A stretch of DNA of 33,556 nt from Candidatus Stahliibacteriota bacterium (GTDB lineage: Bacteria > Hydrothermota > Tepidihabitantia > SM23-42). The notes below the pieces were generated by a model, which saw nothing but the letters and a program-made list of their open reading frames with translations, ran no database searches and was not told the origin of the DNA. The stretch is taken from positions 1 to 33,556 of the forward strand of contig JAUWGT010000006.1 of the NCBI GenBank assembly GCA_030606265.1, given 5' to 3'. This document shows, one piece after another, positions 1 through 8,776 of the stretch (the first letter of the stretch is position 1; each line of letters opens with the position of its first letter). Position numbers and translations under genes: made by a program.

Positions 1-1344
1 ATATACATCAGCAGCATATTTTATTGAGGTCTGATGATTAAACAAGAAGTAAGATGTGGTATCAATCACAAAACCACCAGGGTCAAGCACCACACCGGAC
101 TGAGAAACTCTGGCACCATAAATACCAGAATAAGCAAGCCAGACAACAAGATAATCTGTACCATCACAGGTAATGACTGGATAGCACTGCGAACTGCCTG
201 CAGTCGAAATCGCAATACCTGATGTATCAATTACATTGCCAGATAACGATACACTCGCACCATAGATATCAAAATTATCCAAACCATTACGCCGGTCCTG
301 CCATGTGATAAAGTAGTCAGTTCCAGTAAATCCTATTGATGGATGGGTTTGAGAATAATCAGCCGTCGATATCTCTATACCGAAAGTATCAATGACAATT
401 CCCGATGTATTAACCCTGGAACCACAGATATCAAACATAGTTGTGTCAATTTGTTTATCTTGCCAGACCACAAAATAATTTGAACCATCAAACGAAACTG
501 ATGGGGAACACTGGCGGCAAGTGGTATCCACCATGATTTCAATGCCAAGAGTATCGAGCACAATACCAGACGTGCTAACCCGGGCGCCATAGATATCGCC
601 ATTTTTCCACTGCCACCATTGATTCCTACTATCTTCCCATACTACCAAGAAATTATTCCCATCAAAAGCAATACTCGGTGAACGTTGGAAAAACCCAGCG
701 GTTGAGATCGGAATGAAATTCGTGTCCAGAACTTGACCAGTCTGCGAAACACGTGTTCCATAAAGACCTGATATCCAACACCAAACAACAAGAAAATTAG
801 TGCCATCAAATGCCAGCGTTGGATTTCTCTGCCTCCCATACGTGGTGTTCAGAGGGATACCATCGGGATCAAGGACTTGACCGTTTGTTGAAACGCGTGC
901 GCCATAGATGTTCGCTTTATAGTCTCGATAATCTTGCCATATGACAAAATAGTTCGTGCCGTCAAATGCAACTGCTGGATTTTGCTGCGATTCACTGGCA
1001 AATGATATACAAATTGCCGAAGAGTCGAGCAATATACCTTCCTGTGTTACTCTCATGCCATAAATACGTGGTGTACCGTGACGATATTCAGTATACACAA
1101 TAAAATAATTCGTACCGTCAAAAGCCACGTCTGGAAAACGCTGTTCACCAATTCCTGGAATGGATGTAATACTTGTATCAATTAAAAAATCAGGTTGCTG
1201 CAGGTTCGAAAAATCGGTTCTGTTTGCTCTACTAATCAACTGCGTTGGCTCAAACGGTATCCTGAAATTAGTTAGGTTCTGGGCAAATATAAACCCGATA
1301 TATGAAACAAGTATACTCAAAAAGATATTTTTTCTCATATGCAT
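1..1344 (-). CDS. Secreted ~52-residue-repeat protein, C-terminus cut by window edge
   Basis: The 448-codon open frame runs off the left edge, so the C-terminus is missing. The chosen ATG at 1344 follows AAGGGGG (1355-1349); a second ATG six bases on is also possible. The N-terminus is a signal peptide (MRKN, then a hydrophobic stretch ending FIFAQ at about residue 22). From residue 68 there are at least seven tandem repeats of about 46-58 residues. Each carries AFDGTNYFVVWQD, then IYGARVS, G.VLD and GI.IST; FDG occurs near residues 75, 127 and 179. Such repeats are common in secreted bacterial proteins and would suit a beta-propeller (inference). No catalytic motif is visible. The gene stands alone behind a sigma54-like promoter (1368-1383), so it may be co-regulated with the pilin at 17436-17960. 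Function unknown; surface or exported protein likely. Confidence 0.85.
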   Translation of the reverse strand, partial: MHMRKNIFLSILVSYIGFIFAQNLTNFRIPFEPTQLISRANRTDFSNLQQPDFLIDTSITSIPGIGEQRFPDVAFDGTNYFIVYTEYRHGTPRIYGMRVTQEGILLDSSAICISFASESQQNPAVAFDGTNYFVIWQDYRDYKANIYGARVSTNGQVLDPDGIPLNTTYGRQRNPTLAFDGTNFLVVWCWISGLYGTRVSQTGQVLDTNFIPISTAGFFQRSPSIAFDGNNFLVVWEDSRNQWWQWKNGDIYGARVSTSGIVLDTLGIEIMVDTTCRQCSPSVSFDGSNYFVVWQDKQIDTTMFDICGSRVNTSGIVIDTFGIEISTADYSQTHPSIGFTGTDYFITWQDRRNGLDNFDIYGASVSLSGNVIDTSGIAISTAGSSQCYPVITCDGTDYLVVWLAYSGIYGARVSQSGVVLDPGGFVIDTTSYFLFNHQTSIKYAADVY

Positions 1345-1367
1345 AATACCCCCTTAATAAATATACA

Positions 1368-1383
1368 TACAATACCTATGCCA
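1368..1383 (-). promoter_or_regulatory. Sigma54-like promoter of the left-edge repeat protein
   Basis: Minus-strand TGGCATAGGTATTGTA has the -24 GG and -12 TTG at the spacing of the consensus TGGCAC-N5-TTGC. The final GC is GT, a weaker -12. It matches 13 of 16 positions of the element upstream of the pilin. The predicted start, about 12 nt on, gives a leader of about 14 nt that still holds the Shine-Dalgarno. Confidence 0.6.
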
Positions 1384-1422
1384 AAATAATGTTCTAAATA
1401 CTGAGCTTTTTATATTCGGATT

Positions 1423-1457
1423 TGTCTCATTCTTGTCGCCTGTCGCATTATGAGACA
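1423..1457 (-). promoter_or_regulatory. Candidate upstream activator sites (TGTCTCATT boxes)
   Basis: TGTCTCATT (1423-1431) and TGTCGCATT (1441-1449) are direct repeats 18 bp apart. An inverted ATGAGACA follows at 1450-1457. The boxes begin 40 bp upstream of the -24 element, where NtrC-family activators usually bind. The same boxes at the same period lie upstream of the pilin promoter. Confidence 0.55.
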
Positions 1458-1624
1458 GACTTAAGCATCGAATAATGGCATTTTCTTAATATGGACGATG
1501 TAGGACCATAATAAATAAAAACTTATCCCTTAACATAATCCATATAATCTTGTCTAAACTTTGTGATAACACGTACGGTCTTTTCAAAATTCATGGTTTC
1601 TTTTCCTGAAAATGATGAAAAAGC

Positions 1625-1652
1625 TTGACAGAATTATAATTCTGGATAAAAT
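1625..1652 (+). promoter_or_regulatory. clpC promoter with palindrome in the spacer
   Basis: TTGACA (1625-1630), a 16-nt spacer and TAAAAT (1647-1652) form a sigma70-type promoter. Most of the spacer is a perfect 16-bp palindrome, CAGAATTATAATTCTG (1629-1644), a candidate operator. A leader of about 15 nt holds the AGGAGG used by clpC. Confidence 0.65.
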
Positions 1653-1674
1653 ATGCAAAATATAGGAGGATTAG

Positions 1675-4074
1675 TTGCAAGAACGCTTTACTGAAAGAGT
1701 TAGGAAAATATTGCATCTCGCCCGTGATGAGGCGCTCAAGACCAAGCAGAGCTTTATCGGTACAGAACAGCTTCTTCTTGCGATGATTAAAGAAGGAGAA
1801 GGTGTTGGTGCAATGGTTTTAATAAACTTAGGCATTGAACTCAACGAATTACGCAAAGGTATTGAAAATTCAGTAATCATCGGTCCGGGTGGCAAGATAG
1901 ATGTTCAATTGAGCAATGAAGCAAGGTTATGCTTAAATTATGCCATGGAAGAAGCTAAAAACTTCGGGCATTCTTATGTCGGAACTGAGCATCTTCTACT
2001 CGGGATTATAAGAACCCAAGGCAGCCTGGGTGCTCAGATATTAGAATCTGTAGGTATGGATTATGAAACCCTGAAGAATGAAATAATTCAACTCCTGCGT
2101 CCTGAAAGCGTGGTATCTGGTAAAACCAAGAGCAAACACCGAAGTTCTGCCTTAGAGCTATTTTCACGTGATCTTACCCAGCTTGCCCGTGATGATAAAC
2201 TTGATCCGATTATTGGCCGGGAAAACGAGATTGAAAGAGTTATTCAGATATTGTCACGTCGCAAAAAGAACAACCCCGTATTAGTTGGTGAAGCCGGTGT
2301 TGGTAAAACCGCAATTGTCGAAGGTCTTGCCCAGGACATAGTCGCCGCTAATGTCCCAGATTGTCTCAAGAATAAACGTGTGGTTTCTTTAGATATGGCT
2401 TCCATTGTTGCCGGCACAAAATACCGCGGGCAGTTCGAGGAGAGGCTAAAAGCGGTCATAAACGAGGTTAAAAATAATAAGAAAATTATAGTATTCATTG
2501 ACGAACTTCACACTATTGTTGGTGCTGGTGCTGCCGAAGGCGCTATAGACGCCTCAAATATGCTAAAGCCAGCTCTGGCAAGAGGTGAACTCCAATGTGT
2601 GGGTGCCACAACCCTTGAAGATTACAGAAGATATATAGAAAAAAATGGAGCGCTTGAGCGTAGGTTTCAACTGATTGTCGTAAATCCGCCGACTCTTCAA
2701 GAGACAATAAGTATCTTGCATGGTTTGAAGTCAAGATATGAAGACCACCACCACATAACTTACACTGATGAATCCCTGGAAGCAGCTGCACGTCTATCAG
2801 ATCGTTATATTGCAGATCGTTTCTTGCCAGATAAGGCAATCGATGTAATAGATGAAGCAGGTGCTAAAGTAAAATTGTCCAAGATAGTTAAAGATGATCG
2901 AGTATCCATCCTTGAATTGGATTACGATTCAGTAAAGATGAAGAAGGAAAAAGCAATTGCCGATCAAAAGTTCGAAGAAGCAGCAAGGTTACGCGACGAA
3001 CAGAAAAAAATCAAGGAACAATTGACGGTCATTGAGAAAGATGATAGCATACCGCGTCCAACTGTACTTGACGAAGACATCGCTTTCGTTGTATCAAGAT
3101 GGACTGGTATCCCGGTAGCTAAGATAGAGGAAAAAGAATCCAAGCGCCTATTGAAGATGGAGGATGAAATAAGTAAAAAAGTCGTTGGTCAGACTGAGGC
3201 TATTAGTGCCATCGCAAAAGCGGTGAGACTAAGCCGGGCAGGCGTAAAAGACCCCAGACGACCGATCGGTTCTTTCATTTTTCTAGGACCTACGGGTGTC
3301 GGTAAAACCGAGTTAGCAAGACGGCTTGCCGAATTTACCTTCGGCGACACAAGTTCTCTGATAACACTTGATATGTCGGAATATATGGAGAAGTTTAATG
3401 TATCGAGGCTTATAGGCGCGCCACCTGGTTATGTCGGTTTTGAAGAAGGCGGTCAACTTACTGAGAAAGTTAAAAGAAAACCTTACTCAGTAGTACTGTT
3501 TGATGAAATAGAAAAAGCCCACCCAGATGTTTTTAATATTCTACTCCAGATTCTTGAAGATGGTCAGCTTACCAATTCCTACGGTCGTAAAATCAATTTC
3601 AAAAATACAATTATAATCATGACTTCCAATATTGGAACTGCTGAAATAGGAAAGGGTGATGGTTTGGGTTTTGCAAAGGACTCAGCCGATATTTCTTATG
3701 ACAAAATGAAAACAAGGCTTTTGGACGAAACCAAGAAGCTTTTCTCACCTGAATTCCTAAACAGAATTGATGAAATGATAGTATTCAGACAATTAAACAA
3801 AGAAAACATGATGGAAATAGTCGACATCCTGATTAGCGAAGTCGAGGAGCGCCTTAGCGAAAGAAAAATGCTACTTGAGCTTAACGACTCGAGTAAGGAA
3901 CTTCTGGTTGATCAAGGCTTTGATCCTGAATTTGGTGCACGTCCCATCAAGAGAACAATACGCCGTTTGATAGAAGACCCGCTTTCTGAAGCCATCCTGA
4001 AAGGTGAAATCACAGATGGCAAATGTATTCGTCTTATTAGGTCCGGCGACAAAATAGAATTCAAAGAGAAGTGA
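1675..4074 (+). CDS. clpC: ATP-dependent Clp protease ATPase subunit ClpC
   Basis: Hsp100 unfoldase that feeds substrates to ClpP in the cytoplasm. The 799 residues have the ClpC layout. Two Clp-N repeats come first (about 1-75 and 80-145). AAA+ domain 1 has Walker A GEAGVGKT at 205-212 and Walker B VFIDE near 273. A UVR-type linker lies near 420-450 ([10 protein letters not shown]). AAA+ domain 2 has GPTGVGKT at 538-545 and VLFDE near 607. A Clp D2-small C-terminal domain ends the protein. The start is TTG at 1675, placed by AGGAGGA four bases upstream. The linker and double Clp-N separate it from ClpA and ClpB. No mcsA, mcsB or ctsR is adjacent; instead the stop overlaps the bamA start, so this ATPase is expressed with outer-membrane assembly genes. 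A perfect palindrome in the promoter suggests repressor control. Confidence 0.97.
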   Translation: MQERFTERVRKILHLARDEALKTKQSFIGTEQLLLAMIKEGEGVGAMVLINLGIELNELRKGIENSVIIGPGGKIDVQLSNEARLCLNYAMEEAKNFGHSYVGTEHLLLGIIRTQGSLGAQILESVGMDYETLKNEIIQLLRPESVVSGKTKSKHRSSALELFSRDLTQLARDDKLDPIIGRENEIERVIQILSRRKKNNPVLVGEAGVGKTAIVEGLAQDIVAANVPDCLKNKRVVSLDMASIVAGTKYRGQFEERLKAVINEVKNNKKIIVFIDELHTIVGAGAAEGAIDASNMLKPALARGELQCVGATTLEDYRRYIEKNGALERRFQLIVVNPPTLQETISILHGLKSRYEDHHHITYTDESLEAAARLSDRYIADRFLPDKAIDVIDEAGAKVKLSKIVKDDRVSILELDYDSVKMKKEKAIADQKFEEAARLRDEQKKIKEQLTVIEKDDSIPRPTVLDEDIAFVVSRWTGIPVAKIEEKESKRLLKMEDEISKKVVGQTEAISAIAKAVRLSRAGVKDPRRPIGSFIFLGPTGVGKTELARRLAEFTFGDTSSLITLDMSEYMEKFNVSRLIGAPPGYVGFEEGGQLTEKVKRKPYSVVLFDEIEKAHPDVFNILLQILEDGQLTNSYGRKINFKNTIIIMTSNIGTAEIGKGDGLGFAKDSADISYDKMKTRLLDETKKLFSPEFLNRIDEMIVFRQLNKENMMEIVDILISEVEERLSERKMLLELNDSSKELLVDQGFDPEFGARPIKRTIRRLIEDPLSEAILKGEITDGKCIRLIRSGDKIEFKEK

Positions 4075-6269
4075 TTTTCCTTCTTTTTCTACTCAACTAC
4101 AAAATCATCGATATCGATGTCGATGTTCAATGGGCTGACCCACAATTGCTAATTGAAACATCAGGACTTAGAACCGGGGCAGAATTTCGCAATTCAGATA
4201 TACAGAATGCGATTCAGAACCTTTCTCGACTCAGGTTATTCAACTCTGTTGCTATTGATACAACGATAGTTGGTGACGGCATTTTTTTCAAAATCATTGT
4301 TGAAGAAGCGCCATTTCTAAAGAGCAAACCTGATTTCATCGGTACTGCAAAAATTAAGAAGAAAAATTTGAGGAAAAAGCTCCAATGGAGGGTTGGACAA
4401 GTGATTACCGATCGAGACATCTTCGAAGCAAAGTCTGATATCATAGATTTATATAAAGAAAAATCATTCTATTACACAACTGTTCAGGACAGCTCTATTA
4501 TTGACTCCCTTAACAAAATCGACGTCTTTTTTATCATTAAAGAAGGTGTTGAACCACGAATCGGTAAGATTGAAATCACTGGGAACGATGCTTTCACTGA
4601 TTCAAAAATTACGAAAATGATGCAAAATAAACCCAAAGCGTTTTTGCGAGGTGGTAAGTTAGATGAGGTCAAACTTCAGGAGGATGTCGCAAAAATTAAA
4701 TCCTTTTATAGAGATAATGGTTATCTTGATGCTGAAATCAATGAACCAATAATCGAAGTTGAGGAAGACCGATTTATCATCACAATAAACATCGAGGAAC
4801 ATGAACGGTATTACGTCGGTGAGATAACCTTTTCCGGTGACTCAGTATTCAACGCGCAACAACTCGCAAGAGTAGTGAAATACAAAAGCGGGGATGTATA
4901 CAATCTCAGTGAAGTTGAAGAAACCCACCAGGAATTGTATGGAGCTTATGCTGATGAGGGTTATATATACTGTTCGATTGCACAGAATGAAAATGTACGG
5001 GATAGTTTCATAGATATCGAATATGTTATCGATGAATCATCCCCGGCAACTATCAACCGCGTGGTAATCACTGGTAACTATAGCACCCGAGAAAATGTCA
5101 TCCGACGAGAACTAACAACCATCCCTGGAGAGAAATTTCGACGTTCAGACGTTATAAGAAGTCTACGAGAAGTCTTCAACCTCGGTTTCTTTGACAATGT
5201 TGAGCCCTTAACTGGAATTCCAGATGATAGCGGTCGGATAGACTTGATTTATAAAGTGACCGAGAAAGAAGGTGTTGCTACTGTAGGTGCTGGAGTTTCA
5301 TATTCAGCTCAGGACAAATTGACTGGCTATTTTGAACTTTCACACCCCAATATGTGGGGAAAAGGACAGCGGCTCTATACCAAGGTCGAATTGGGTGGCC
5401 GATTGACCAATTTCCAAGTGGGGTATACTGAACCGTGGTTTTTTAATACAAGAACAAGTGCTGGGATTGATCTATATTATACAAACCGATTTTGGGATTA
5501 CTACACAAAACGCGATATTGGTTTTGCCGGTCGCGTTTCTTTTCCGTTTTATCTGGACTATACAAGGCTTGGCTACACGCTGCGCGCTGAGAGAACTCAG
5601 ATACTTGATATTGCAACTTCATATACACCGCCGAGCAGCGGTTATAGTCTCTATGATGACACAATATCAAAGTGGACCGTATCGAATTCTTTCGTAATTA
5701 CGCGAGATTCCAGAGATTTTATCTTTAACCCGACAAGCGGCTCATATATGGCGTTGCGCGCCGAGGTTGCAAAGAAATTCTTATTTGCCAATGTCGACTA
5801 TAATCGGCTCACGTTTGAAGCACGCACTTATTTGCCGATATATTGGAAATTTGTGTTAATGGGTAGAATAAAGGCAGGTGTTGTAACGAGTACTGATGAG
5901 GTACCGCTCTATAAGAGATTCTATGCTGGAGGCGTGGGCGATGATGGTGTTCGAGGCTATTCAGACCGGTCCCTCTCCCCGGAGGTTGATGGTCGGCGTG
6001 TTGGAGGTTCTGCCCTGCTAATAAATAATTTAGAACTGAAGCTTAAACTTTCGCCAAGTCTATCATTTCTGGCGTTCTATGATGCAGGAAATGCTTTTGA
6101 GTCGTATAAGGATGTTAACCTGCATAATCTCTATCGAGGAGTTGGTGTGGGTGTGCGCATTGAGATACCGATGATGGGGATTCTCGGTTTTGATATGGGT
6201 TACGGTCTGGATCGTGAACAACCTGGTTTTGAACCTCATTTCCAGATCAATCCTTTTGGTATGTTCTGA
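4071..6269 (+). CDS. bamA: Outer membrane assembly factor BamA (Omp85)
   Basis: Inserts beta-barrel proteins into the outer membrane. The 732 residues contain about five POTRA repeats; clear POTRA starts are GKIEITGNDAF, GEITFSGDSVF and NRVVITGNYS, each ending in a GFFDNV or GYIYCS-like strand. A C-terminal barrel follows from about residue 400. The Omp85 L6-loop signature appears as GVRGY near residue 625, and the end is PHFQINPFGMF with a terminal aromatic. Translation starts at GTG inside the clpC stop (GTGA, 4-nt overlap), which implies translational coupling. The export signal is odd: a very short hydrophobic [11 protein letters not shown] with little basic charge. An upstream in-frame non-standard start cannot be excluded. 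The following gene is Skp/OmpH-like, the usual chaperone partner. Confidence 0.93.
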   Translation: MIFLLFLLNYKIIDIDVDVQWADPQLLIETSGLRTGAEFRNSDIQNAIQNLSRLRLFNSVAIDTTIVGDGIFFKIIVEEAPFLKSKPDFIGTAKIKKKNLRKKLQWRVGQVITDRDIFEAKSDIIDLYKEKSFYYTTVQDSSIIDSLNKIDVFFIIKEGVEPRIGKIEITGNDAFTDSKITKMMQNKPKAFLRGGKLDEVKLQEDVAKIKSFYRDNGYLDAEINEPIIEVEEDRFIITINIEEHERYYVGEITFSGDSVFNAQQLARVVKYKSGDVYNLSEVEETHQELYGAYADEGYIYCSIAQNENVRDSFIDIEYVIDESSPATINRVVITGNYSTRENVIRRELTTIPGEKFRRSDVIRSLREVFNLGFFDNVEPLTGIPDDSGRIDLIYKVTEKEGVATVGAGVSYSAQDKLTGYFELSHPNMWGKGQRLYTKVELGGRLTNFQVGYTEPWFFNTRTSAGIDLYYTNRFWDYYTKRDIGFAGRVSFPFYLDYTRLGYTLRAERTQILDIATSYTPPSSGYSLYDDTISKWTVSNSFVITRDSRDFIFNPTSGSYMALRAEVAKKFLFANVDYNRLTFEARTYLPIYWKFVLMGRIKAGVVTSTDEVPLYKRFYAGGVGDDGVRGYSDRSLSPEVDGRRVGGSALLINNLELKLKLSPSLSFLAFYDAGNAFESYKDVNLHNLYRGVGVGVRIEIPMMGILGFDMGYGLDREQPGFEPHFQINPFGMF

Positions 6270-6283
6270 TTTTGGGAGGTTAT

Positions 6284-7219
6284 ATGAAAGAGTTATCCCT
6301 TATCTTTGCGATTACCGTTGCCGCTGCTTTTGCTGCAGATGCAGGGACTGGTGTTGTTGATGGAGAGCGAATTTTCAGTGAATACCAAGCAACCGCCGCA
6401 GCGAATATCGAACTCAACGACTTCATTAAGACATATCGCGATTCAGCTTCGATAATGAGGCAAGGAATCGAAGATCTTAAAGCAGAGCTTAGCGACCAAA
6501 AGCTCATGCTTTCTGAAGAAGCAAGGTTAAGAAAGCTCGATGAGATAGAGATTCAGAAAATTATCTATGATAGGTTCCTGGAGGAATATTTTGGTGATGG
6601 CGGCAAAGTGGAACAGAAAAATGACGAATTGATGGCACCACTATTGAAGCAAATTAATGAAGCAGTTGGCAAAATCGCCCTGCAAGAAGGCTTTTCACTG
6701 ATCCTTGATCTATCTGAGAACGTTTTCTATACCTCCAGTGAATTAGACCTGACTGATTTAGTCATCGATGAGCTGAACCTTGAGTATGGTCCTCAAATCC
6801 TACCAACCGGTGAAGTGAAGAAATACGTTGCGATATTTCCGTTTCGCGAGGAAAATACTGAAGCAGCTAATGCAGATCTTGGCGAGCGTTGTCAGGATGA
6901 TCTATATAAGGTCGTCAGCATTTTCAGCAAGTTCAAATTCATAAGCAAGACAGACATAAAGCGCGAGATGTTCAACCGCCACTATGGTGTGAACATCACC
7001 GAGAGTCAAGCTAATGCGATGGGTGTCTACTTCCAATGCCACTACATAGTTGTTGGGAAAGTCACGAAACAGGCAAGCAAGATTGATTATACTATTTCGA
7101 TAAGAAATGTGGAAAAGAATCAGGAAGTTGCTAAAAAGGTAACAACAGTTACTGATGAGATGAAGTTGTCAGAATTCCTGAACAACGATCTCAGAGCCCT
7201 TATCGGAAAAGTCCAATAA
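6284..7219 (+). CDS. Periplasmic OmpH/Skp-like chaperone fused to a CsgG/TolB-N-like domain
   Basis: Signal peptide MKELSLIFAITVAAAFAADA, then an OmpH/Skp-type region (about 20-170) with the expected helical coiled-coil pattern and the VVDGERIFSEY opening. This part should hold unfolded outer-membrane proteins for BamA. The second half (about 180-311) does not belong to Skp. KKYVAIFPF, an alternating core, then HYIVVGKVTKQ and DYTISIRNVE look like a CsgG/FlgO/TolB-N-type fold (inference from pattern). Skp is normally about 160 residues, so this is a fusion nearly twice as long. The start is ATG 6284 behind GGGAGG (6274-6279). An upstream in-frame TTG at 6272 would put the Shine-Dalgarno inside the gene and is rejected. 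It is the third gene of clpC-bamA-ompH, 14 nt after bamA. Confidence 0.82.
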   Translation: MKELSLIFAITVAAAFAADAGTGVVDGERIFSEYQATAAANIELNDFIKTYRDSASIMRQGIEDLKAELSDQKLMLSEEARLRKLDEIEIQKIIYDRFLEEYFGDGGKVEQKNDELMAPLLKQINEAVGKIALQEGFSLILDLSENVFYTSSELDLTDLVIDELNLEYGPQILPTGEVKKYVAIFPFREENTEAANADLGERCQDDLYKVVSIFSKFKFISKTDIKREMFNRHYGVNITESQANAMGVYFQCHYIVVGKVTKQASKIDYTISIRNVEKNQEVAKKVTTVTDEMKLSEFLNNDLRALIGKVQ

Positions 7220-7240
7220 GTCATCCAATCAGAGACTTAT
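7216..7240. terminator. Weak hairpin between convergent genes
   Basis: ATAAGTC (7216-7222) and GACTTAT (7234-7240) form a 7-bp stem with an 11-nt loop. It covers both stop codons, and a short T run follows on the plus strand. A weak bidirectional terminator is possible. Confidence 0.35.
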
Positions 7241-7686
7241 GGTTTTCGGTGTTTCTTTATTTTCCTAATCATTTCCCGGATTTCCTTATTAAACTCTTCA
7301 CGAAAAACCAGGAATTTTGCTCTCTGTACCGGTGTTAGTATCTGCCAAATTTCCTTCATTGTTTTTATTTGCTTTGCTAATTTAATCTTGTGCAACTCCT
7401 CGAATTTACCGACCTCTTCTAAAAGCTTTTTGTCAGACGCGTGTTCTTTAAGAAGCCCCTTCAATTTATGAATAATCTCCATTTTCCCTTCGCCGAACTC
7501 CCGTTCGATTTTCTGAAGATCGTTCAATTTCGGGAAAAATTCAATAGCCTGTTCGGTCGTTAGATCCAATTCCTGCGTAAGTCGGTATATTTTAACTTTT
7601 TCGATTATCGCACGGGGATCATCATTATTAAACGGTTGGGCTAAGCAGATAATAAACAGAGCTAATATAATTAGCATTCTTCTCAT
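7237..7686 (-). CDS. Spy/CpxP-like periplasmic LTxxQ protein
   Basis: A 149-residue exported protein with signal peptide MRRMLIILALFIICLAQ. The mature part is almost entirely charged helix and carries two LTxxQ motifs, LTTEQ and LTPVQRAKF, the hallmark of Spy/CpxP/heavy-metal-resistance sensors. These are ATP-independent periplasmic chaperones or stress sensors; which role applies here is unknown. Its ATG overlaps the stop of the anti-sigma factor gene (ATGA), with GGAGG upstream. It is the last gene of an ECF sigma, anti-sigma and Spy-like cluster, so it is probably either the sensor or an output of that envelope-stress circuit (inference). Confidence 0.8.
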   Translation of the reverse strand: MRRMLIILALFIICLAQPFNNDDPRAIIEKVKIYRLTQELDLTTEQAIEFFPKLNDLQKIEREFGEGKMEIIHKLKGLLKEHASDKKLLEEVGKFEELHKIKLAKQIKTMKEIWQILTPVQRAKFLVFREEFNKEIREMIRKIKKHRKP

Positions 7687-8234
7687 ACATCCTCCTGCAG
7701 TTTACTTAGTTCTTCATCTAAAATTCTCTTGAATTCACTCATCTCTTTATCGCTCAATTCAGCGATTGATTCATCAATATCAACCGGCAAATAGTCTTCG
7801 ACAATCTTCAGGTCGTTAAGCAACTTGTTGTCAACAATACCGCCAATACTTATTTCGGCAATGGTCTCGTCCTCAAGTAGAACAGCTGTCGGTACAGAAA
7901 GCTCAACAGTTTTTTCGGGACGCAAAATGTACAACGCAAGCATGGTAACAGCGAAAGCTGGTATTAGAACCTTTACCAGCCTTGGTAGGTTGAATTTGCG
8001 CAGTCGTATTTCTCGTTGCCTGATACTGATCTTTAGTCTATCAAAAAAAGCCTGTTCAGGCATTGGAATCATATCTTTATCGAGGAGTTCATAGAGTTTC
8101 TTGACTTTGATATACTCTTCCTGGCAATGTTTACACCTATTCAAATGTTCCTCAAACCTGCGGTACTCTTCTTGAGACATCGCATGCTCTAAGTAATCAA
8201 TAATCTCACGCTTAAACTCCTGGCATACTCTCAT
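7683..8234 (-). CDS. Zinc-finger anti-sigma factor, single-pass membrane protein
   Basis: The N-terminus has the ZAS anti-sigma domain: C4, then H30-x3-C34-x2-C37 (HLNRCKHC). One membrane segment follows at about 83-104, then an extracytoplasmic acidic domain of about 80 residues without an obvious fold. Length 183. The start is ATG 8234, overlapping the sigma stop as ATGA, with GGAGG seven bases upstream. A GTG six bases earlier is too close to that Shine-Dalgarno. It should hold the adjacent ECF sigma factor at the membrane and release it on envelope stress. The acidic outer domain ending in EELSKLQEDV might meet the downstream Spy-like protein (inference). Confidence 0.88.
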   Translation of the reverse strand: MRVCQEFKREIIDYLEHAMSQEEYRRFEEHLNRCKHCQEEYIKVKKLYELLDKDMIPMPEQAFFDRLKISIRQREIRLRKFNLPRLVKVLIPAFAVTMLALYILRPEKTVELSVPTAVLLEDETIAEISIGGIVDNKLLNDLKIVEDYLPVDIDESIAELSDKEMSEFKRILDEELSKLQEDV

Positions 8235-8752
8235 GTCCACGCCTCCAGCAGAACTCTAAGTTTCTTGACTGCGTGATGATGATTTGCCTTGGCAGCACCA
8301 GTTGTAATACCCATGATATCGGCTATTTCGAAAAAAGTATGACCTTGATAATGACGTAGAATAAAACACAACTTTTGCCGTTTGGGTAACTTCAATAGAG
8401 CATCATCAATTGCTATTTTCATCCTCACCCGCTTTCCTAAAGACACTGATTCCTTTGCCGGTTCCAAATCCAGAAGCGGTTTTTTCTGTTTACGTTTGAA
8501 TGAAAGACAGGTGTTAACAGTAATCCTGTATAGCCACGTGAAGAACTTTGACTTTTCCCTGAACTTATTGAGGTTATTATAGACCTTGATAAAGGTATCC
8601 TGTGTAAGTTCACGTGCATCAGCTTCATTCCTCGAGTATCTGTAGCAAATACTGTAAACAGACAATTGATACTTCTCAAATAGCTTATCAAAAGCTTTTT
8701 CATCACCGGTCTTGAATTTCCTGACATAAATAGCATCATCGTCGCCTTTCAT
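8231..8752 (-). CDS. ECF RNA polymerase sigma factor (RpoE-like)
   Basis: 173 residues. Region 2 is clear (AFDKLFEKYQLSVYSICYRY, then ELTQDTFIKVYNNL and FFTWLYRITVNTCL). Region 4 has a helix-turn-helix (LPKRQKLCFILRHY, then TFFEIADIMGITTGAAKA). There is no region 1.1 or 3, as in group 4 sigma factors. A run of histidines (NHHHAVKKL) sits in the recognition helix end. Its stop overlaps the cognate anti-sigma gene, which in turn overlaps the Spy-like gene. It starts 24 nt after glgA with no clear Shine-Dalgarno, so it may be read through from glgA or from an internal start that I could not place. Confidence 0.93.
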   Translation of the reverse strand: MKGDDDAIYVRKFKTGDEKAFDKLFEKYQLSVYSICYRYSRNEADARELTQDTFIKVYNNLNKFREKSKFFTWLYRITVNTCLSFKRKQKKPLLDLEPAKESVSLGKRVRMKIAIDDALLKLPKRQKLCFILRHYQGHTFFEIADIMGITTGAAKANHHHAVKKLRVLLEAWT

Positions 8753-8776
8753 TAGAATTAGACGTATGTTTGGTGG

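Noticed and set aside
6272-6283. Upstream TTG start for the OmpH-like gene
   Set aside because: It would translate the GGGAGG Shine-Dalgarno; ATG 6284 gives a normal signal peptide.
8753-8776. ECF-type promoter (CGTC -10) before the sigma factor gene
   Set aside because: CGTCTAAT is present, but no GGAAC-like -35 lies 16-17 nt upstream, so autoregulation is not supported here.
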